This document shows positions 26,528 to 35,044 of a DNA stretch of 53,433 bases, one piece after another (position 1 is the stretch's first letter; each line of letters starts with the position of its first letter). The stretch is from Gammaproteobacteria bacterium (GTDB lineage: Bacteria > Pseudomonadota > Gammaproteobacteria > Burkholderiales > Burkholderiaceae_C), in the NCBI GenBank assembly GCA_018820395.1, contig JAHJOG010000190.1, positions 1-53,433 on the forward strand, written 5' to 3'. The position numbers and the translations under genes are program-made. The notes beneath the pieces are model-generated. The model was not told the DNA's origin, ran no database searches, and saw only the letters and a program-made list of their open reading frames with translations.

Positions 26528-27289
26528 CTATCGCCCCTTGTAGACGGGCTTGCGCTTTTCCAGGAACGCCTTGCGCGCTTCCTGCGCGTCTTCGGTCTTG
26601 GCGAGCGCCATGGTGATGTTCTGTTCGACGCGGTAGCCGTCGCGCTGCGGCATCAGGTCCATCATGTTGGCCGCCTGCTTGGCATAGGCCACGGCCAGCG
26701 GCGCCTTCGACGCGATCTCGGCGGCCACGGCCAGGGCGGCTTCCATCAAACGATCGTGCGGCACCACCTCGTCCAGCACGCCGCGGCGGTACAGCTCCGC
26801 CGCCGGCACCTTCATGCCGGTGAAGAACATGCGGCGCGTGTAGGAACGGCCGAAGAAGGTTCGCAGCATCGACACGCCGCCCGCCAGGCCGACGTTGATC
26901 TCGGGCATGGCGAAGGTCGCCTCTTCCGAAGCCAGGAAGATGTCGCACGCGGCCATCAAGCCGAAGCCCGCGCCCAGCGCCGGTCCGTTGACGGCAGCGA
27001 TCACCGGCTTGGCGCATTCGCGGATGGCGTTGCCGGTTTCGCGCGTCCAGCGGTTGTGGGCGAGGAAGTCGCCGGCCTTCTCGGGGTTCGGTCGGTCCTT
27101 CAGGTCGGCGCCGGAGCAGAAATACTTGCCCGTGCCGGTGAGGATGGCAACGCGCACGTCGCTGCGTTCGGAGATCTCGTCGAACACCTCGATCAGGCGC
27201 ATGCGCGTTGCGCGGTCGAGCGCGTTGACGGGCGGCTTGTCGAGGCGGACGACGGCGATGAATTCAGAGACTTCGAGGTGGACGCTCAT
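26528..27289 (-). CDS. Enoyl-CoA hydratase/isomerase family protein
   Basis: A 253-residue crotonase: VVRLDKPPVNALDRATRMRL, YFCSGADLKDR (oxyanion-hole region), VIAAVNGPALGAGFGLMAACDIFLASEEATFAMPEINVGLAGG (second oxyanion element and catalytic Glu region, about 95-135), and the C-terminal FLEKRKPVYKGR seen in hydratases. ATG at 27289 overlaps the acyl-CoA dehydrogenase stop (ATGA). Acts after the two dehydrogenases in the predicted beta-oxidation steps. Confidence 0.93.
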   Translation of the reverse strand: MSVHLEVSEFIAVVRLDKPPVNALDRATRMRLIEVFDEISERSDVRVAILTGTGKYFCSGADLKDRPNPEKAGDFLAHNRWTRETGNAIRECAKPVIAAVNGPALGAGFGLMAACDIFLASEEATFAMPEINVGLAGGVSMLRTFFGRSYTRRMFFTGMKVPAAELYRRGVLDEVVPHDRLMEAALAVAAEIASKAPLAVAYAKQAANMMDLMPQRDGYRVEQNITMALAKTEDAQEARKAFLEKRKPVYKGR

Positions 27290-28398
27290 GGCGCGCTCCC
27301 GGTGAGGTGGTTGACGAGGGGCCGGGCTTCGGCGGCTTGCGGCGCCAGCAGGCGCGTCGCGTGAGTGAGGCGGTCGCCGTAGCGGAACTCCGAAGCGAGC
27401 AGGCGCTGCGCAAGGCGGGTGGCCAGCACTTCCTCGCTCATGCCCATGCCGCCGTGCATCTGGATCGCCGCTTCGGCGCACCAGCGCGCGGTCTCGGCCA
27501 GCGCGACCTTGGCCACGCGCAAGGTGCGGCGCAGGTCCGCGGCGCCGGCTTCCTGTTCTTGAAAGCAGTGCAGCAGCAGCCCGCGCGCGGCCAGGTATTT
27601 CACGTACATCTCGGCGCTGCGGTGGCGCAGCACCTGAAAGGTGGACAGCGACACGCCGAACTGTTTGCGCTCCTTGAGGTACGCGATCGTTTGCTGCACC
27701 AGCGCCGACAACGCGGCCACGGTGTCGGTCGCGGTGAGCAGCAGCGCCGCATCGTCCGCGGCCCGCAGCGCCGCGCGCACGGCCTCGCCGCGAGCGATGC
27801 AGGCGCCTTCGGGCACGGCCAGCTTCTTCAGCGCGAAATCGCCGCCCTTGCGGCCTTCCATCGTGCGGTAGGTGGCAGACGGGGCGCCGATGCGCTCGAC
27901 ATCGACCAGGAAGAGCGCGAGCTCGCCGTCGACCTGCGCCGGCACCAGCCAGTGCGACGCGGACTCCGTGGGCAGCGTCACGTCCACGCCGTCCACGTCG
28001 CCGTCGAGCTCGAAGCCGCTGTCGAAGCGCTTCGCCTGCACCGTCGTCTCGTCCAGCGAGGCCGACAGTGCCGTGAGCGGAGCGACACGGGCCGTGCCTT
28101 CGGCCACGGATTCGAGCCATGGCCGGGCCAGCTCGGGGCCGGCGGCCTGCAGCAGCAGCGGCACGATGGCGCAGGCTTCCACCACCGGCAGTTGCAGGCC
28201 GTGCGTGGCGAGACCCTCGACGATCGAGGCGAGGTCGGCCAGCGTGCCGCCGACGCCGCCGGCTTCTTCGGGCACGACGGTGGCCGTCCAGCCGAGTTCG
28301 CGAAGCGGATCACCGCTCGGCTCGGCGCCGGCGTGGTCTTGCGCATAGCGGCTCGCGGAATCGAGCAGCATGCCGGGAAAGAGAGGAGCAAAGGACAT
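27286..28398 (-). CDS. Acyl-CoA dehydrogenase, smaller subunit type (PimD/FadE-like)
   Basis: A 370-residue acyl-CoA dehydrogenase: TVVPEEAGGVGGTLADLASIVEGLATHGL (N-terminal helical domain), EGRKGGDFALKKLAVPEGACI (middle beta domain), YLKERKQFGVSLSTFQVLRHRSAEMYVKYL and QMHGGMGMSEEVLATRL (C-terminal FAD/CoA region). It lies three bases after another acyl-CoA dehydrogenase gene. Adjacent unequal pairs of this kind form alpha2beta2 enzymes in pimelate and steroid degradation, so a heteromeric complex is likely here (inference). Confidence 0.9.
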   Translation of the reverse strand: MSFAPLFPGMLLDSASRYAQDHAGAEPSGDPLRELGWTATVVPEEAGGVGGTLADLASIVEGLATHGLQLPVVEACAIVPLLLQAAGPELARPWLESVAEGTARVAPLTALSASLDETTVQAKRFDSGFELDGDVDGVDVTLPTESASHWLVPAQVDGELALFLVDVERIGAPSATYRTMEGRKGGDFALKKLAVPEGACIARGEAVRAALRAADDAALLLTATDTVAALSALVQQTIAYLKERKQFGVSLSTFQVLRHRSAEMYVKYLAARGLLLHCFQEQEAGAADLRRTLRVAKVALAETARWCAEAAIQMHGGMGMSEEVLATRLAQRLLASEFRYGDRLTHATRLLAPQAAEARPLVNHLTGSAP

Positions 28399-28401
28399 CG
28401 T

Positions 28402-29562
28402 TCAGACCCCGAACAGTGCGTTGGCGATCACGTTGCGCTGCACTTCGGCAGTGCCGCCCGCGATGGTGCGGGAGCGCGTGAACATGTAGTTCTGTATCCA
28501 GGTCGCCGCGCCGAAGTCCTCGCCCGCGTCGGCCAGGAAGCGGTGCGCGGCCTCGGGCCCGACCGCGTCCAGCGCGATGGTGGTCAGGCGCTGCGCGCAT
28601 TCACCGCAGATCATCTTGATCACCGACGGCTGCACGCCCAGCGGGCGCTGGTGGATCAGGTCGTCGGTGGCGTTGGCCATCAGCACGCGCGCGCCCTTCA
28701 CGTCGGCCTCGCACAAGAGCAGTTTCTGGCGCAGCAGGCCGAAGTCGCGGCGCGCGCCGGCCCGGCGTGCGGCCTCGTCCACGACCTGGGCCACCTGGCG
28801 CCGCAGCAGCTCCAGGCGGGCGACGTTCGCGGGCGGCAGGCGCTCGCGTTCGAGCAGGTACTTGGCGCAGGTCCAGCCCTTGCCTTCCTCGCCGAGCAGG
28901 TTGTCGGCGCGCACGCGCACGTCGTCGAAGAACACTTCGTTGAGGTGATGCCAGCCGTCGATGCTGCGGATCGGGCGCACCGTGATGCCGGCGGTGTCCA
29001 TCGGCACGACCAAGAGCGAAATGCCTTCCTGCTTCTTCGCCTCCTTGGACGTGCGCACCAGCATGTAGATCATGTTGGCTTCGTGCGCGTGCGAGGTCCA
29101 GATCTTCTGGCCGTTGACGATGTAGTCGTCGCCCTCGCGGCGCGCGCTGGTCTGCAGCGAAGCCAGGTCGGAGCCGGAGCCCGGCTCGCTGTAGCCCTGG
29201 CAATACCAGTCGCTGCCGTCCAGGATGCGCGGCAGCAGGCGGGCCTTCTGTTCCGGCGTGCCGAAGCGGATGATCACCGGGCCGATGTGGCCGAGCCCGT
29301 GGTGATAGAGCGGCGGGCAATCGTTCTCGGCCATCACCTCTTCGAAGACGAGGCGCTGCTTGATGTCCCAGCCGGTGCCGCCCACTTCCTCGGGCCAGCC
29401 CGGCGCACCCCAGCCTCGGGCGGCGAGGATCTTCTGCCAGGCCTGGTATTCACGCTTCGTCACCTTCTGGCCCGCGGCCACCACCGCGCGGATCTCCGGC
29501 GGGCAGGCCTCTCGGGCGAAGGCTTCCAGCTCGCGGCGGAAGGCGGCGTAGTCGATGGACAT
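28402..29562 (-). CDS. Acyl-CoA dehydrogenase, larger subunit type (PimC/FadE-like)
   Basis: A 386-residue acyl-CoA dehydrogenase: GWGAPGWPEEVGGTGWDIKQRLVFEEVMA, YCQGYSEPGSGSDLASLQTSARREGDDYIVNGQKIWTS (FAD-binding middle domain), then DDVRVRADNLLGEEGKGW and the C-terminal SRTIAGGTAEVQRNVIA. The domain order and the YSEPGSGSDL motif match the PimC-type large subunits. Start ATG at 29562; 60 bases after the flavin reductase gene. Likely the partner of the dehydrogenase immediately downstream. Confidence 0.93.
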   Translation of the reverse strand: MSIDYAAFRRELEAFAREACPPEIRAVVAAGQKVTKREYQAWQKILAARGWGAPGWPEEVGGTGWDIKQRLVFEEVMAENDCPPLYHHGLGHIGPVIIRFGTPEQKARLLPRILDGSDWYCQGYSEPGSGSDLASLQTSARREGDDYIVNGQKIWTSHAHEANMIYMLVRTSKEAKKQEGISLLVVPMDTAGITVRPIRSIDGWHHLNEVFFDDVRVRADNLLGEEGKGWTCAKYLLERERLPPANVARLELLRRQVAQVVDEAARRAGARRDFGLLRQKLLLCEADVKGARVLMANATDDLIHQRPLGVQPSVIKMICGECAQRLTTIALDAVGPEAAHRFLADAGEDFGAATWIQNYMFTRSRTIAGGTAEVQRNVIANALFGV

Positions 29563-29622
29563 CGGGGCGGGTCTCCTGGTTTTTTCTCGATGCGGGCCGA
29601 GCCCGTGGCGGCAGGCCGGGGG

Positions 29623-30561
29623 TCAGCCCGTGCGCAACTGGGTGATCAGCTCGTGCAGCGCGGCGACGGCACCGTCGGCATCGCGGCGGCGCAGGCGGTC
29701 GACGATGTTGCGGCGCAGGGGAAACAGATCGGGGCGCGGGCGCACCTGGATCACGTGCGCCATGCGTTCGCGCAGCACGTTGGTCATGGTTTGCGCCATC
29801 AGCGTGAGGGCCTCGTTGTGGCCCGCCGCGGCGATCGCGGAAAAGAAGCCGCTGGCGGACGCGATGCGCTCGGCCAGCGACGCGGTGTCGGGGTGCTGCT
29901 CGATCGTGTGCACCGCGGCTTCGACGGCGTCGAGGTCGGCGTCGGTCGCGCGTTCGGATGCGAGCCGCAGCAGCGTGCCGTAGAGATTGCGGTAGGCCTC
30001 GTCGATGTCGGCGTCGCCCAGCTTGCCCTGCAGCACCAGCTTGCGCAGCGACTCGGCCAGCATCATGTAGGCGCCCTTGTAGAACACCAGCGCCTGGTGA
30101 TCCGCGGGGCCGCCGCCCATGTGCTTGACCTCGCCGATGAACACCTCGTGGTCGCCGGCCTCGTGGCACGCATGGGTGCTGCATTCGAAGCTGGCCAGGC
30201 ACTCGTCGATCACCGGCAGGTCGAGCCCGCCGGAATGCCAGGCCACGCCCTCGAACTTGTCGTCGATGCGGCTCGATGCGAAGCGGCCCGACAGCGCGTC
30301 CTGCTTTTCTGAAAGGATGTTGATCGCAAAGCCCTTCGCCGCGCGAAAGGTCGGCAGCAGCTTGCTCGCCTTGCGCAGGCTGAAGAGCACCAGCGGCGGC
30401 TCCAGCGACACCGAGCTGAACGAGTTGCAGGTGAGGCCCTGCGCCCGGCCGTCGGCGTCGCGTGTGGTGATGACGGCGACGCCCGTCGGGAAGCAGCCCA
30501 GCAGTTGCCGGAACAGCGTGGGCTCGATCGCCGGGTCGGCGCGTTCGACGACTTCGCTCAT
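29623..30561 (-). CDS. Flavin reductase fused to an FCD-like regulatory domain
   Basis: A 312-residue fusion. Residues 1-165 are a flavin reductase domain (LLGCFPTGVAVITTRDADGRAQGLTCNSFSSVSLEPPLVLFSLRKASKLLP, then NILSEKQDALSGRFAS and HEVFIGEVKHMGG). Residues 170-312 are helical and resemble the FCD ligand-binding domain of GntR regulators (ASERATDADLDAVEAAV, ASASGFFSAIAAAGHNEALTLMAQTM, NIVDRLRRRDADGAVAALHELI), without any DNA-binding domain. Start ATG at 30561, 23 bases after the luciferase-like monooxygenase, whose reduced flavin it should supply. The C-terminal domain may sense the pathway substrate (inference). Confidence 0.85.
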   Translation of the reverse strand: MSEVVERADPAIEPTLFRQLLGCFPTGVAVITTRDADGRAQGLTCNSFSSVSLEPPLVLFSLRKASKLLPTFRAAKGFAINILSEKQDALSGRFASSRIDDKFEGVAWHSGGLDLPVIDECLASFECSTHACHEAGDHEVFIGEVKHMGGGPADHQALVFYKGAYMMLAESLRKLVLQGKLGDADIDEAYRNLYGTLLRLASERATDADLDAVEAAVHTIEQHPDTASLAERIASASGFFSAIAAAGHNEALTLMAQTMTNVLRERMAHVIQVRPRPDLFPLRRNIVDRLRRRDADGAVAALHELITQLRTG

Positions 30562-30584
30562 GGGCGGCTCGCTGGCAACGCCGA

Positions 30585-31679
30585 TCAGGCCGCGACCGGC
30601 ACGGGCTTCGCCGGCGACGCGCTGTACGGCGCGTCGTTGCGAATTTCCTGCTGCACGGTCGGGATGATGATCTTTGCCCAGGTCTCCAGTTGCTTGAGCA
30701 TGGTCGGCTGGTCGAAGTCGCCCATCTGCGTCTGGAAGCAATAGTGCACCGGGCGAAGCGTGCGGATCTCGTTGACCACGCGCTCGATCACCGTGTCGAT
30801 GGTGCCGACCGGCAGCAGCGCGCGCGATTCTTCGAGCGTCGGCTCGCCTTCGACGATGGCTTCTTCGACCTGGTAGTCGTCGGCGATCTGGGCCGTGCGG
30901 CGCTTGAGGCTCACAGCGATGCGGCGCTGGTAGCGCGAGCAGTCGAGGTAGGCGTCGACTTCTGCCTTGTCGTTGCTGGCGTAGGCGGCGCGCAGCAGGC
31001 CGACCTGCACGCCGGCCGGGTCCTTGCCTTCGGCCAGCGCCACCTTGTCGATGAGCTTGCGGGTGGACTGCAGCTTTTCCAAGCCGCCGTCGCCGCCGGA
31101 CACGAAGACATGATGGTCGGCAGAGATGGCGCGGGCGAGAAAGACCGGGTCCACGCTGGTCACCCACAGCGGCGGCATCGGCTGCTGCACGGCGCGCTGG
31201 CTGATGGCGCTGGTGAGCTGCCGGTAGTGCTGGCCTTCGTAGCTGAACTTGGGCTGGCGCAGGCCGAGTTCGAGCATGTCGATGATCTCGAGCGTGCGGT
31301 CTTTCGCCTCGGCCAGCGAGACGCCGAAGCGCTCGAATTCGAATTGCTGGTAGCCGGAGCCGATGCCCACGTTCAAGCGGCCGTTGGACAGCTGGTCGAC
31401 CATCGCCACGTCTGCGATCAGGCGGGCCGGGGTGTACAGCGGAGCGACGACAATGCCGGTGCCGAGCCGGATCTGTTGGGTGACGGCCGCGCAGTGGGCG
31501 ATCATCGTCAGGGGCGACGAGCACATCCCGTAGTTGGAGAAATGATGCTCAGCAAACCAGGCGCCGCCGAAGCCCAGTTCGTCGGCCACGCGCGTCTGCT
31601 CGACGGCATCGCGCAGGATCTGGTGGGACGTCTTATGCTTGTTGCGCTGCTGCATCAGAATGAAAATTCCGAAATCCAT
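30585..31679 (-). CDS. LLM class flavin-dependent monooxygenase
   Basis: A 364-residue luciferase-like monooxygenase: MDFGIFILMQQRNKHKTSHQ, FGGAWFAEHHFSNYGMCSSPLTMIAH, LGTGIVVAPLYTPARLIADVAMVDQLSNGRLNVGIGSGYQQFEFERFG, and PPLWVTSVDPVFLARA. TIM-barrel fold using reduced FMN and oxygen. First gene of the nine-gene operon and divergent from a LysR regulator 111 bases away. Likely catalyses the initial oxygenation (hydroxylation or Baeyer-Villiger type) of the unknown substrate. Start ATG at 31679. Confidence 0.92.
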   Translation of the reverse strand: MDFGIFILMQQRNKHKTSHQILRDAVEQTRVADELGFGGAWFAEHHFSNYGMCSSPLTMIAHCAAVTQQIRLGTGIVVAPLYTPARLIADVAMVDQLSNGRLNVGIGSGYQQFEFERFGVSLAEAKDRTLEIIDMLELGLRQPKFSYEGQHYRQLTSAISQRAVQQPMPPLWVTSVDPVFLARAISADHHVFVSGGDGGLEKLQSTRKLIDKVALAEGKDPAGVQVGLLRAAYASNDKAEVDAYLDCSRYQRRIAVSLKRRTAQIADDYQVEEAIVEGEPTLEESRALLPVGTIDTVIERVVNEIRTLRPVHYCFQTQMGDFDQPTMLKQLETWAKIIIPTVQQEIRNDAPYSASPAKPVPVAA

Positions 31680-31696
31680 CGCGGTGCTCCTTGGTC

Positions 31697-31714
31697 GGTT
31701 CGTTCGGTTCGTTC
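31697..31714. repeat. Two tandem copies of GGTTCGTTC in the divergent monooxygenase/LysR promoter
   Basis: GGTTCGTTC occurs at 31697-31705 and again at 31706-31714, followed by a partial third copy (GGTA). It lies between the starts of the monooxygenase operon and the LysR gene. It may be part of a regulator site or a chance duplication. Confidence 0.5.
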
Positions 31715-31790
31715 GGTATGAGGCCGACTGTAGGAACGGAACGCCTGCCGTGCGCATCGGCTCGCGCACACCTTCTTTGCGTCTTTTGAA

Positions 31791-32705
31791 ATGAAGGCGC
31801 TCGATTCGCTGCGCATCTTTGTCGCGACGCAGCGCAAGGGCAGCCTGTCGGCCGCCGCGCGCAGCCTGAGTCTGTCGCCCGCCACGATCTCCCGCCGCAT
31901 CAGCGCGCTGGAAGAAGAACTGGGCGTGCAACTGGTCGACCGCACCAGCCGCAACCTCAAGGTCACCGAAGCCGGCCAGGCCTTTCTGGAACATTCAGAG
32001 GCCGTGCTGGAGGCCATGTCGCAAGCCGAGGACGCCGCGCGCAACGCGCGCCAGCGGCCCGAAGGCCGGCTGCGGGTGCATTCGCGAACGCAGCTCGGCT
32101 TGCGCGTGCTGGCGCCGCTCTTGCCGCGGTTCGCGCGCCAGTACCCCGACATCCACGTCGAGATCGAGCTGTCGGAGCATCCGGTGAACCTGGTCGAGGG
32201 CGACTTCGACGTCGACATCCGCACCGGCGAATCGAACGACTCGGGCTTCGTGATCAAGCGGCTGCTCAGCAGCGACGAAGTGCTGGTGGCGAGCCCGTCG
32301 TTCATGAAGGCGCACCCGCGCATCAAGCACCCGACCGACCTGCCGCAGGTGCGCTGCCTCACCTACCGGCGCGAGCGCGAGACCACCACCTGGAAGTACA
32401 TCGACGCCGAAGGCGTGCAACAAGAGCTGGCGATCCATGGCGCGCTGAGTTCGAACAACGGCGAAGTGCTGCGCATCGCGGCGCTGGGCGGCATGGGCAT
32501 CGCGCTGCTGTCGGAAGCCACGGTGCGCGGCGACATCCGCGACGGCGGCCTGGTCCGCCTGATGCCGGACTACCGCTTTGCGGTGCGTGCGTTTTCGAAC
32601 GGGATCTTTGCAGTGTTTCGCCAGAGCCGGACATTGCCGCTGAAGGTGCGCGCGTTCGTCGACTTCGTGGCGGACGCGTTGCGCGAGAACGGCGAAGCGC
32701 CCTGA
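31791..32705 (+). CDS. LysR family transcriptional regulator
   Basis: A 304-residue LysR protein: N-terminal helix-turn-helix MKALDSLRIFVATQRKGSLSAAARSLSLSPATISRRISALEEELGVQLVDRTSRNLKVTEAGQAFLEHSE (about 1-70), then a periplasmic-binding-like effector domain (GRLRVHSRTQLGLRVLAPLLPRFARQYPDIHVEIELSEHPVNL). Divergent from the luciferase-like monooxygenase operon, so it is the probable activator of that operon. Convergent with the SMP-30 gene, 15 bases apart. Start ATG at 31791. Confidence 0.93.
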   Translation: MKALDSLRIFVATQRKGSLSAAARSLSLSPATISRRISALEEELGVQLVDRTSRNLKVTEAGQAFLEHSEAVLEAMSQAEDAARNARQRPEGRLRVHSRTQLGLRVLAPLLPRFARQYPDIHVEIELSEHPVNLVEGDFDVDIRTGESNDSGFVIKRLLSSDEVLVASPSFMKAHPRIKHPTDLPQVRCLTYRRERETTTWKYIDAEGVQQELAIHGALSSNNGEVLRIAALGGMGIALLSEATVRGDIRDGGLVRLMPDYRFAVRAFSNGIFAVFRQSRTLPLKVRAFVDFVADALRENGEAP

Positions 32706-32720
32706 TGCAGAGCCGGCGAT

Positions 32721-33596
32721 TCAGGCGCCGCCGAAGCGATGCGGCGGCCGGCCGCCCACCGGCAGTCCGTCGACCACGAACAGCCCGCCGTCGTCGTCGC
32801 GCGTGCCTTCGAGCCGGTGGCTCTTCGAGATCGACGTGACGAAGAGCCGCTCGAAGCGCGGGCCGCCGAAGCACAGGCTCGTCGGATAGGTCGGCGGCAC
32901 ATCCACCAACTGGTTCAGCCGGCCGTCGGGCGAGAAGCGGGCCAGCTTGCCGGCGCGCACCAGCACCGTCCACACGTGGCCCTGGGCATCGACCGTGGCG
33001 CCGTCGGGCCCGGAATCGTGAGCCGCCGTGTGCACGAAGACGCGCTTGTTCGCCAGCGGGCCCTTGGGGTCGTAGTCGTACGCCCAGATGGTGCGCTCCA
33101 GGCTGTCGGCGATGTAGAAGGTGCGGCCGTCGGGGCTGAAGCACGGCCCGTTCGCAAAGCCGATGTCGTCCGCCAGGTGCTCGACCGAGCGGTCCGGCCG
33201 CAGGCGATACAACCCGCCCAGCACGCGATCGCCCGGCGCGCGGCCGCCGTGCATCGTGCCCGCGACGAAGTTGCCCCACGGGTCGCACTTGCCGTCGTTG
33301 AAGCGCACCTCGGGGTGGTCCACCGGGATCGTCGCCAGCGTCTCGAGTTCGCGCGTTGCGAAGTCGTAGCAGGCGAAGGTATTGCGCAGCGCGACCACCA
33401 CGCCGTCGCCGCGGCAGGGCGCGATCGAGCCGACCGGTGCCGGCAGGCTGTGCTGCTCCAGCGCCCCGCTCTGCGGGTCGAGCCGCGACAGCGTGCCGGC
33501 GAGCGCGTCGACCCAGCAGACCGCCTGCGCGTCGGCGTCCCAGCAGGGGCTTTCGCCGAGCTGGTCTTTGGTGTGGCCGATGCGCTGGATGTTCAT
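32721..33596 (-). CDS. SMP-30/gluconolactonase/LRE family protein
   Basis: A 291-residue six-bladed beta-propeller lactonase: LGESPCWDADAQAVCWVDALAGTLSRLDPQSG (with metal-ligand Glu), VRFNDGKCDPWGNFVAGTMHGG (Asn/Asp ligands), GFANGPCFSPDGRTFYIADS and DSGPDGATVDAQGHVWTVLV. These enzymes open sugar acid lactones in the periplasm or cytoplasm. No signal peptide is visible. Divergent from the CoA-transferase gene; the 95-base gap holds a strong palindrome. Start ATG at 33596. Confidence 0.92.
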   Translation of the reverse strand: MNIQRIGHTKDQLGESPCWDADAQAVCWVDALAGTLSRLDPQSGALEQHSLPAPVGSIAPCRGDGVVVALRNTFACYDFATRELETLATIPVDHPEVRFNDGKCDPWGNFVAGTMHGGRAPGDRVLGGLYRLRPDRSVEHLADDIGFANGPCFSPDGRTFYIADSLERTIWAYDYDPKGPLANKRVFVHTAAHDSGPDGATVDAQGHVWTVLVRAGKLARFSPDGRLNQLVDVPPTYPTSLCFGGPRFERLFVTSISKSHRLEGTRDDDGGLFVVDGLPVGGRPPHRFGGA

Positions 33597-33627
33597 GCGG
33601 GCAGTGTGCCGGCGCCCGGCCGCGGGC

Positions 33628-33648
33628 GCTGCAAAGCTGCTTTGCAGC
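33628..33648. promoter_or_regulatory. Palindrome GCTGCAAAG-CTG-CTTTGCAGC in the SMP-30/CoA-transferase divergent promoter
   Basis: Perfect 9-base arms with a 3-base centre, midway between the two divergent start codons (33596 and 33692). A related CTTTGCA core occurs about 90 bases upstream of the Bug receptor gene. Likely an operator; the binding protein is not identifiable here. Confidence 0.55.
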
Positions 33649-33691
33649 CCGCGGCGCGTGGTGGGTGGCGCGCGCTTCTAGAGTGCCGGCC

Positions 33692-34903
33692 ATGCACAAG
33701 CTTCCCCCGCCCCTGCAGGGCATTCGCGTCGTCGAACTCGGCAACTACATCGCCGGCCCGGGCACCGCCATGGCGCTCGGCGATCTCGGCGCCGAGGTGC
33801 TGAAGATCGAATCGCTCGACGGCGACGCCGCCCGCACCACCGGCCGCTTCGGCCTGGCCATGCTGCGCGCCTACAACCGAGACAAGCAATCGATCGCGCT
33901 GGACTTGCGCCAACCGCGCGGCCTGGCCGTCGCGCGCCGGCTCATCGCGCGGGCCGACGTGCTGGTGCAGAACCTTCGGCCCGGCGCCATCGAGGCGCTG
34001 GGCCTCGGTGCGGACACGCTGCGCGCGGAGCACCCGCGGCTGGTGCATGTGTCGATCGCCGGTTTTCCGGCGGCGAGCCCTTCGCGCGACCGGCCCGGCT
34101 ACGACGTGGCTGCGCAGGCCGAGAGCGGGCTGATGTCCGTCACCGGCGAGGCGGACGGCGAGCCACAGCGCGTGGGCGCGACGATCATCGATGCGGCGTC
34201 GACACAGGTGGCGGCGCAGGCGATCTTGGCGGCGCTCTTTCGGCGCGAGCGGCTGGGCGTCGGCGAGACTATTCGCGTGTCGCTGCTCGAAGTGGCGCTG
34301 AACCTGCAGCTGTCGAACTGGGCGGACTACTTTGCGGATGGCGTCGAGCCCCGGCGCAACGGCAACGGCCAGCCAACCTGCGCGCCCGCGGCCGACCTGT
34401 TCAACACGCGCGACGGCGTGGTCGTCGTGTCGGCCTACGTGCAGCCGCACTGGCTGCGCCTGTGCGCCGCCATCGGCGCGCCCGAACTCACGCAAGACCC
34501 GCGGCTCGCCACCAACGAGCTGCGCGTGGCGAACCGGGCGACCATGAAGGAAGCCATCGGCGCGCGGATCTCGCAGCTGACCACGGCGGCCTGCCTCGAC
34601 CTGCTGCAACGCGCGGGCATCGTGGTGGCGGTGGTGCGCGGCTACGCCGAAGCCGCGGCCAGTGACGACTTCAAGGCCAGCAGCATGGTGGTGCAGGCCG
34701 CGGCCAATGGCGAGGTGCCCGGCTACACCAGCTTCGGGCTGCCGTACGAAATGTGCGACACCACCCGGCGCCCCACGCTGTCGGCACCGGCGCACGGCGT
34801 GCATGGCGAAGCGGTGCTGCGCGACGCCGGCTTTTCGGCGAGCGAGGTCGAGGCGCTGATGGCAGAAGGCGTGTTGAAGCGGGCCGACCCCGTGCGTGTG
34901 TGA
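33692..34903 (+). CDS. CaiB/BaiF family (class III) CoA-transferase
   Basis: A 403-residue class III CoA-transferase: MHKLPPPLQGIRVVELGNYIAGPGTAMALGDLGAEVLKIE, NRDKQSIALDLRQPRGLAVARRLIARADVLVQNLRPGAIEALGLG, IAGFPAASPSRDRPGYDVAAQAESGLMSVTG (contains the catalytic aspartate of the GYD motif, about residue 140), and VVSAYVQPHWLRLCAAIG. Transfers CoA between acyl-CoA and a free acid. I chose the ATG at 33692; the longer upstream frame is GC-rich noise. Followed 141 bases later by a Bug receptor on the same strand, probably one transcription unit. Confidence 0.92.
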   Translation: MHKLPPPLQGIRVVELGNYIAGPGTAMALGDLGAEVLKIESLDGDAARTTGRFGLAMLRAYNRDKQSIALDLRQPRGLAVARRLIARADVLVQNLRPGAIEALGLGADTLRAEHPRLVHVSIAGFPAASPSRDRPGYDVAAQAESGLMSVTGEADGEPQRVGATIIDAASTQVAAQAILAALFRRERLGVGETIRVSLLEVALNLQLSNWADYFADGVEPRRNGNGQPTCAPAADLFNTRDGVVVVSAYVQPHWLRLCAAIGAPELTQDPRLATNELRVANRATMKEAIGARISQLTTAACLDLLQRAGIVVAVVRGYAEAAASDDFKASSMVVQAAANGEVPGYTSFGLPYEMCDTTRRPTLSAPAHGVHGEAVLRDAGFSASEVEALMAEGVLKRADPVRV

Positions 34904-35044
34904 GTGGGCGGGTGAGTGTGTGAGCGCGCGCGTGTGCAGGAGCCGGAAAGCAACTTTGCAAGTCCTGCAGCGCTCGGGCGAAAACCCACGCCTAGACTGC
35001 CTCACCCGCCGGCAGCGGCCGGACCGTGAACCCAAGGAGACACA

